A stretch of 9,212 nt of DNA from JAWPNA01 sp045402695 (GTDB taxonomy: Bacteria; Acidobacteriota; Polarisedimenticolia; JACPZX01; DASXTC01): NCBI GenBank assembly GCA_045402695.1, contig JAWPNA010000103.1:1-9212 (forward strand). Reading direction: 5' to 3'. The number at the start of each line of letters is the position of its first letter. Positions within the stretch are counted from its first letter, which is position 1. A program made the position numbers and the translations under genes. Below, in pieces: positions 6,260 to 9,212 of this stretch. The notes under the pieces are model-generated. The model had not been told where the DNA came from and did not search any database. It saw nothing but the letters and a program-made list of their open reading frames with translations.

Positions 6260-7855
6260 TTACGCCGCGCCGGCGATCTTCTTCAGGATTTCATGGCGGC
6301 GGGCAGCCACCTCAGCTTCGAAGTGCTCCTTCCACGCATGCGGCGTCAGGCTCTTCACGTCGACGCCAGGTTCTGAGATGCGCAGCAGCACGTCCTTGAA
6401 GTAGTCGCCCAGATGCACCCCGGCCGCCTTGGCCGTCATCAGGAGGCCCATCAGGATCGCGGCTGTCTTGCCGCCGCCTTCCCGCTGGAAGAACAGCCAG
6501 TTCTTTCTTCCGATGGCGAAGGGCTTCAGTGCGCGCTCCGCGGCATTGTTCGTCATCTCCAATCGGCCATCCTTCAGGTACTGCGTCAGCGCCACCCACT
6601 GGTTCTGCGTGTAGGTGATCGCCTGGCCCATCGGGCTCTTGGGCAACACCTGCGTCTGGGTCAGATCCAGCCAGGCGCGGAATTCCTCCATCAACGGCCC
6701 GGCTTTCTCCTGGCGGAACCGTGCGCGGTCCTCGTCGGAGAGCTCCACCGCCGCTTGATCGATCTTGAACAGAACCCGGATCCGGTCGATAGCTTCCTTG
6801 GCCAGTGCGGGATCGGTGGCCTCGGCCTTGATGAAGCCTCTTCGTGCATGGAACCAACACCCTACCTCCGTGGCCTTATCCGGCAGGAAGAGCCGGTCGT
6901 AACCGGGGTAGGCATCGGCCTGGATGTAGCCGGTGAACTCCGCAAACACCCGCGCCGGACCATCCCGCTTGCGGCTCTCGGTGAACTCGTACCAGTGCCG
7001 GCCCTTCTGATCCAGATACGCCCACACCCGAGCTTGCCTGGAGCCTCCCGAGGATGACTGCGCCAGGGTCACCGGTGTGTCGTCCGTGTTCACGATCGGC
7101 TCAGCCAGGATCTCCTTGAGAGTCTGATCGGCGATGGGTTCTAGAAGCTCCCCACACCGGGCCATCGACGTGCACAGCACGGACCGGGACAGCTCGAGCC
7201 CTTCGGAGCGGTACTGGCGTTCCAGCCGGAAGTAGGGCAGGTGGTTGCCGAACCGATCGACGATGATGTGTGACAGGAAGCCAGGGCCCAGCATCCCCTT
7301 GTCGATCACCTTGCCCCGCCAGGGGGCTGTGACCACGCCCTCCTTGCAGCTTGCGCAGGCGTACTTCTTGCGGGCCATCTCGTGTACCACGGTGGTTTCC
7401 ACCCGCTCCAACTCCCGCGACACCTCTTCGCCGAACTCCGTAAGCTTCCCGCCGCAGGCGCAGGTGCGCTCCTCAGGCTTCAGCTCGCTCACCGTCCGGA
7501 CCACGGGCAGGTGCTCGGGAAACTCGCTGCGCCGGCCCTTTTTCTTCTGGCGCGTGTGGGCCCCCACCTGCACCGTGGCCTCAACACCGTGCTGCTGGGC
7601 AAGACGGGAGGCTTCAGCGGCGATCTCCTGAAAGAACAGATTCTCCTGCAGGGCGCCTTCTCCCACCGGCGGCCGCTTCTCGCTCTTCTTGCCGAAGATG
7701 AGCTTGGTCAGAACCTCGTTGTTGTGCTCGAGCCGGGCGATCGTCTCTGACTGACGCCCGATTGTCTCTGACTGATGCCCGATGATTTGCAGGTGGGTAA
7801 CAACGAGAGCCTTCAGCGACTCGATGTCATGGGGAAGTTCCAGTGTCGGTTCCAT
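6260..7855 (-). CDS. tnpC: IS66-family transposase TnpC
   Basis: This DDE transposase has 531 residues, the normal length for IS66 TnpC. It starts with a coiled-coil leucine-zipper-like region (about 10-55) that contains a tandem seven-residue repeat (GHQSETI/GRQSETI). A zinc-binding region has Cys132, Cys134, Cys167 and Cys170 (CACGGKL and CASCKEG). The catalytic core shows Asp258 in NTDDTPV, Asp314 in IQADAYPGYD, and Glu440 in NNAAERALKP. The C-terminal tail follows the family pattern. The ATG at 7855 is preferred, although the GTG just before it could also serve. The start overlaps the end of TnpB by about 29 bases, suggesting coupled translation. No frameshift or missing catalytic residue is seen, so it should be functional. 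Confidence 0.96.
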   Translation of the reverse strand: MEPTLELPHDIESLKALVVTHLQIIGHQSETIGRQSETIARLEHNNEVLTKLIFGKKSEKRPPVGEGALQENLFFQEIAAEASRLAQQHGVEATVQVGAHTRQKKKGRRSEFPEHLPVVRTVSELKPEERTCACGGKLTEFGEEVSRELERVETTVVHEMARKKYACASCKEGVVTAPWRGKVIDKGMLGPGFLSHIIVDRFGNHLPYFRLERQYRSEGLELSRSVLCTSMARCGELLEPIADQTLKEILAEPIVNTDDTPVTLAQSSSGGSRQARVWAYLDQKGRHWYEFTESRKRDGPARVFAEFTGYIQADAYPGYDRLFLPDKATEVGCWFHARRGFIKAEATDPALAKEAIDRIRVLFKIDQAAVELSDEDRARFRQEKAGPLMEEFRAWLDLTQTQVLPKSPMGQAITYTQNQWVALTQYLKDGRLEMTNNAAERALKPFAIGRKNWLFFQREGGGKTAAILMGLLMTAKAAGVHLGDYFKDVLLRISEPGVDVKSLTPHAWKEHFEAEVAARRHEILKKIAGAA

Positions 7856-8216
7856 CACGACGTGTTATAGCAATTGTCGATGAGAATTGCAATGACTTTC
7901 TTGCTTTGTTCCACTCGATGCCCTCAAGAATCATCGCAAGCTCTCCTCTCTCGATCTCGATGCGGCCCTCTCCCGACACCGCGAAGGGAAACGTCCCCTT
8001 CTCCAGCCGCTTGTAACACAGCCAGAACCCGTTTCGATCCCACACGACCAGTTTGATGCGATCCTTGGCCCGGTTGAAGAACGCGAACACGTCTCCGGAG
8101 AATGGGTCGTCTCTGAACTGATCCCGGATGATGGCGCAAAGCCCGTCGTGCGCCTTCCTGAAATCGACAAAGCTCCGGCACAGGAAGATCCGCTGGTTGC
8201 CCCCCAGGCTCAGCAT
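7827..8216 (-). CDS. tnpB: IS66 accessory protein TnpB
   Basis: This 129-residue protein is the short accessory protein encoded between TnpA and TnpC in IS66 elements (the IS66 Orf2 family). It is needed for transposition of the family, but its biochemical role is unclear. It is unrelated to the TnpB nuclease of IS200/IS605. Conserved segments are SFVDFRKAHDGLCAII, DDPFSGDVFAFFNR and KLVVWDRNGFWLCYKRLEKG, then RIEIERGELAMILEGI. The ATG at 8216 overlaps the stop of TnpA (ATGCTGA), so translation is likely coupled. The C-terminus extends into TnpC coding sequence. It appears complete. Confidence 0.94.
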   Translation of the reverse strand: MLSLGGNQRIFLCRSFVDFRKAHDGLCAIIRDQFRDDPFSGDVFAFFNRAKDRIKLVVWDRNGFWLCYKRLEKGTFPFAVSGEGRIEIERGELAMILEGIEWNKARKSLQFSSTIAITRRDGTDTGTSP

Positions 8217-8530
8217 CCCGGCTCCAGAGCCTTGATCACCCGCCTCAGGTGCTCGGGGTTGAAGTCCACCGCCACGCGGATGCGCATACCCGAGGGGGTG
8301 ATGACCTCAACCGGCGAGGAATCCTTCCGGGGCGAATCCACCACCTGCACGGGGACGAACGTCTGGCCCGACTTGCGAGCCGGTCTCCTGATCGCAAACC
8401 GCCGGTACCACCATTGCAGCTTCCAGACCGGAAGGCCCGAGCGTTCCGACAGCTCGGCCCAGCTCCAGCCGCGGCGCTGGCGCCTGCCCAGCAGCTTCTT
8501 CATGCGCTCGGGATCTTGTCGAGGTCTCAT
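8210..8530 (-). CDS. tnpA: IS66 accessory protein TnpA
   Basis: This protein of about 106 residues is the first gene of the IS66 unit. Near the N-terminus it has a helix-turn-helix-like segment, WSWAELSERSGLPVWKLQWW, followed by the basic RRFAIRRPARK. A C-terminal segment, VEVITPSGMRIRVAVDFNPE, is typical of IS66 TnpA proteins and leads to HLRRVIKAL. It is thought to act in DNA binding or regulation of transposition. The start is uncertain. An ATG at 8530 is preferred, a GTG at 8536 and an ATG at 8503 are also in frame, and none has a clear ribosome binding site. Its stop overlaps the start of TnpB. It appears intact. Confidence 0.88.
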   Translation of the reverse strand: MRPRQDPERMKKLLGRRQRRGWSWAELSERSGLPVWKLQWWYRRFAIRRPARKSGQTFVPVQVVDSPRKDSSPVEVITPSGMRIRVAVDFNPEHLRRVIKALEPGC

Positions 8531-8568
8531 GCGCACGAGGATGCCGCGACCAAGCCCGCCTGGCTAGA

Positions 8569-8590
8569 GTGGGCATCACAGAACGTTCAC
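8569..8590 (-). repeat. IS66 right terminal inverted repeat
   Basis: Read inward on the minus strand, this end begins GTGAACGTTCTGTGATGCCC and pairs with the left end at 18 of 22 positions. It lies upstream of TnpA and supplies the TGA (8578-8576) that now ends the truncated nuclease frame. Confidence 0.9.
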
Positions 8591-8872
8591 CCCCGAGCTG
8601 ATGCGGCCCCCGTAAATGAGATCATCGCGTCGCGCGATGGCTTCGCCGGTGAGACGCTCTTTCTCCTCAATGGAGAATGCACGGAGGTTTGTGAACGGCA
8701 CGTCGAGTCGTTCGATCAGCTGCTGCTCGAATGCTTGCCCCCGTTCCCATAGAAGCTGAACAAAAGGGCTCACCGGATCCCGCTGCCCCGGATCACCGAA
8801 CATGTCCATCGTCACACGGTGCGGACAGTACACGAGGTCGTATAGCATGGCCGCGGTGATCCGTTGGGGCAT
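8576..8872 (-). pseudogene. TM0106-type RecB-like nuclease, N-terminal fragment cut by IS66
   Basis: About 94 residues match the start of the TM0106 family of putative RecB-like nucleases, related to Cas4. The visible segments are RITAAMLYDLVYCPHRVTMD, with the conserved Cys, then FGDPGQRDPVSPFVQLLWER and FEQQLIERLDVPF, and finally the DDLIYGGRIS segment. Full-length members are several hundred residues. Here the gene is cut at 8590 by the right end of the IS66 element, which adds four codons (VNVL) and a stop. The nuclease catalytic motifs that normally follow are lost. The ATG at 8872 has a GGGAG eight bases upstream, so the start is probably the natural one. The family's role is not established, and no cas genes are visible, so no CRISPR link can be claimed. 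Confidence 0.8.
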
Positions 8873-9034
8873 CTATGAATCTCCCAAATCGGTTGACGTT
8901 GCGAGTCGCATCATGCCCGACACAGCCATGCTGACGCAGGATGAGAAGCAATCGCACGCGTCGGATGCGCAGCTCATAATCCCACTCACGGCTCCTTCGA
9001 GCAACCCTCCAGTTAACACTCCGGAGAGAGAACC

Positions 9035-9066
9035 CCTCCGGCTGTTAAGTCGATTTAACAGGCGGA
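9035..9066. repeat. Hairpin CCTCCG-CTGTTAA / TTAACAG-CGGAGG
   Basis: CCTCCG, one G, and CTGTTAA are followed after six bases (GTCGAT) by TTAACAG, one G, and CGGAGG. This gives a stem of 13 pairs broken by one G-G mismatch. There is no U-run, so a factor-independent terminator is unlikely. A protein-binding palindrome is possible. Confidence 0.7.
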
Positions 9067-9138
9067 GGGAGAGTCGGGAGAGTTGTGGTCGAGTCCACGC
9101 GTGTCCGCCGGGGCTTTGGTCCTTTCGACTTAACAGCC
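9040..9138. repeat. 14-bp exact inverted repeat GGCTGTTAAGTCGA / TCGACTTAACAGCC
   Basis: GGCTGTTAAGTCGA (9040-9053) returns as its exact reverse complement at 9125-9138, 71 bases further on. The left copy also forms one arm of the hairpin at 9035-9066, so the two structures compete. A third GTTAAC lies at 9012-9017. Confidence 0.75.
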
Positions 9139-9212
9139 AGAGAGTCGCCCCCTGGAACCCATGCGTTCAGCGAAACCGCCCGCCCCACGCGCCTATACGA
9201 CGAACCCCGGTC

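Larger units (their letters stand above)
8873..9212. other. 340-bp intergenic stretch with repeats, no convincing gene
   Basis: This stretch is upstream of the nuclease fragment. It holds no recognisable gene, RNA or clear promoter. One plus-strand frame stays open from an ATG at 8913 to the window edge (100 codons), but it has no ribosome binding site, uses several codons rare in GC-rich genes (ATA, TTA, AGA) and shows no domain. Inverted repeats containing GTTAA dominate 9009-9140. Confidence 0.5.

Noticed and set aside
6312..7057. Frames of 182 and 214 codons inside the IS66 transposase
   Set aside because: They overlap an intact transposase with all catalytic residues and have no homology of their own.
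7827..8216. TnpB as an RNA-guided nuclease
   Set aside because: It is the short IS66 accessory protein. It shares only the name with the IS200/IS605 nuclease and has no RuvC motifs.
8576..8872. CRISPR adaptation locus, because of the Cas4-like nuclease
   Set aside because: No repeat-spacer array or other cas gene is visible, and TM0106-type nucleases are generally found outside CRISPR loci.
9040..9140. attC interpretation of the GTTAA repeats
   Set aside because: GTTAAGT and ATTTAAC fit the core-box consensus, but no RYYYAAC...GTTRRRY pair in the correct order and spacing can be found on either strand.
8913..9212. Plus-strand frame open from an ATG to the window edge, 100 codons
   Set aside because: It has no ribosome binding site, no domain, rare codons for a GC-rich genome, and it runs straight through the inverted repeats.

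Overview
This is a GC-rich window, probably from a soil or sediment bacterium of the Acidobacteriota or proteobacterial kind. The clues are high-GC codon use, a MopE-type metal-binding fragment, a DUF2924/large serine recombinase pair and a TM0106-type nuclease. No marker gene fixes the taxon. The window is a mosaic: at least eight genes or elements are cut off at sharp junctions, and a few intact genes sit between them.

Left part (1-1050). A possible group II intron 5' fragment on the minus strand is followed by an intact small YHS metal-binding protein. Next is the C-terminal part of a response-regulator receiver, joined head to head with an internal piece of an IS30-family transposase.

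Intact regulatory pair (1050-2922). A membrane protein of the DUF4386 type and an AraC-family regulator are divergently transcribed from a 112-bp spacer. The spacer holds two direct repeats 21 bp apart, which look like AraC-type half-sites placed against a weak promoter for the membrane protein.

Remnant zone (2930-4980). A truncated IS110-family transposase has a structured leader whose 12-bp stem buries the ribosome binding site. It runs into an attC-like imperfect palindrome, then the N-terminal part of another receiver. Upstream of that receiver on the same strand are a small lipoprotein and a membrane-anchored protein of six beta-type repeats. A MopE-like fragment follows.

Right part (4978-9212). 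A DUF2924 gene overlaps a large serine recombinase that is cut by a complete 2367-bp IS66-family element (TnpA, TnpB and TnpC all open, 22-bp imperfect terminal inverted repeats). On the far side the element cuts a TM0106-type RecB-like nuclease. No 8-bp target duplication is visible and the two flanks are unrelated genes, so the element probably marks a deletion or rearrangement endpoint. The last 340 bases hold no convincing gene but contain a set of related inverted repeats.

I see no complete novel system. The most interesting leads are the attC-like site at a gene junction, the AraC operator, the IS110 leader, and the IS66 element between two truncated genes.
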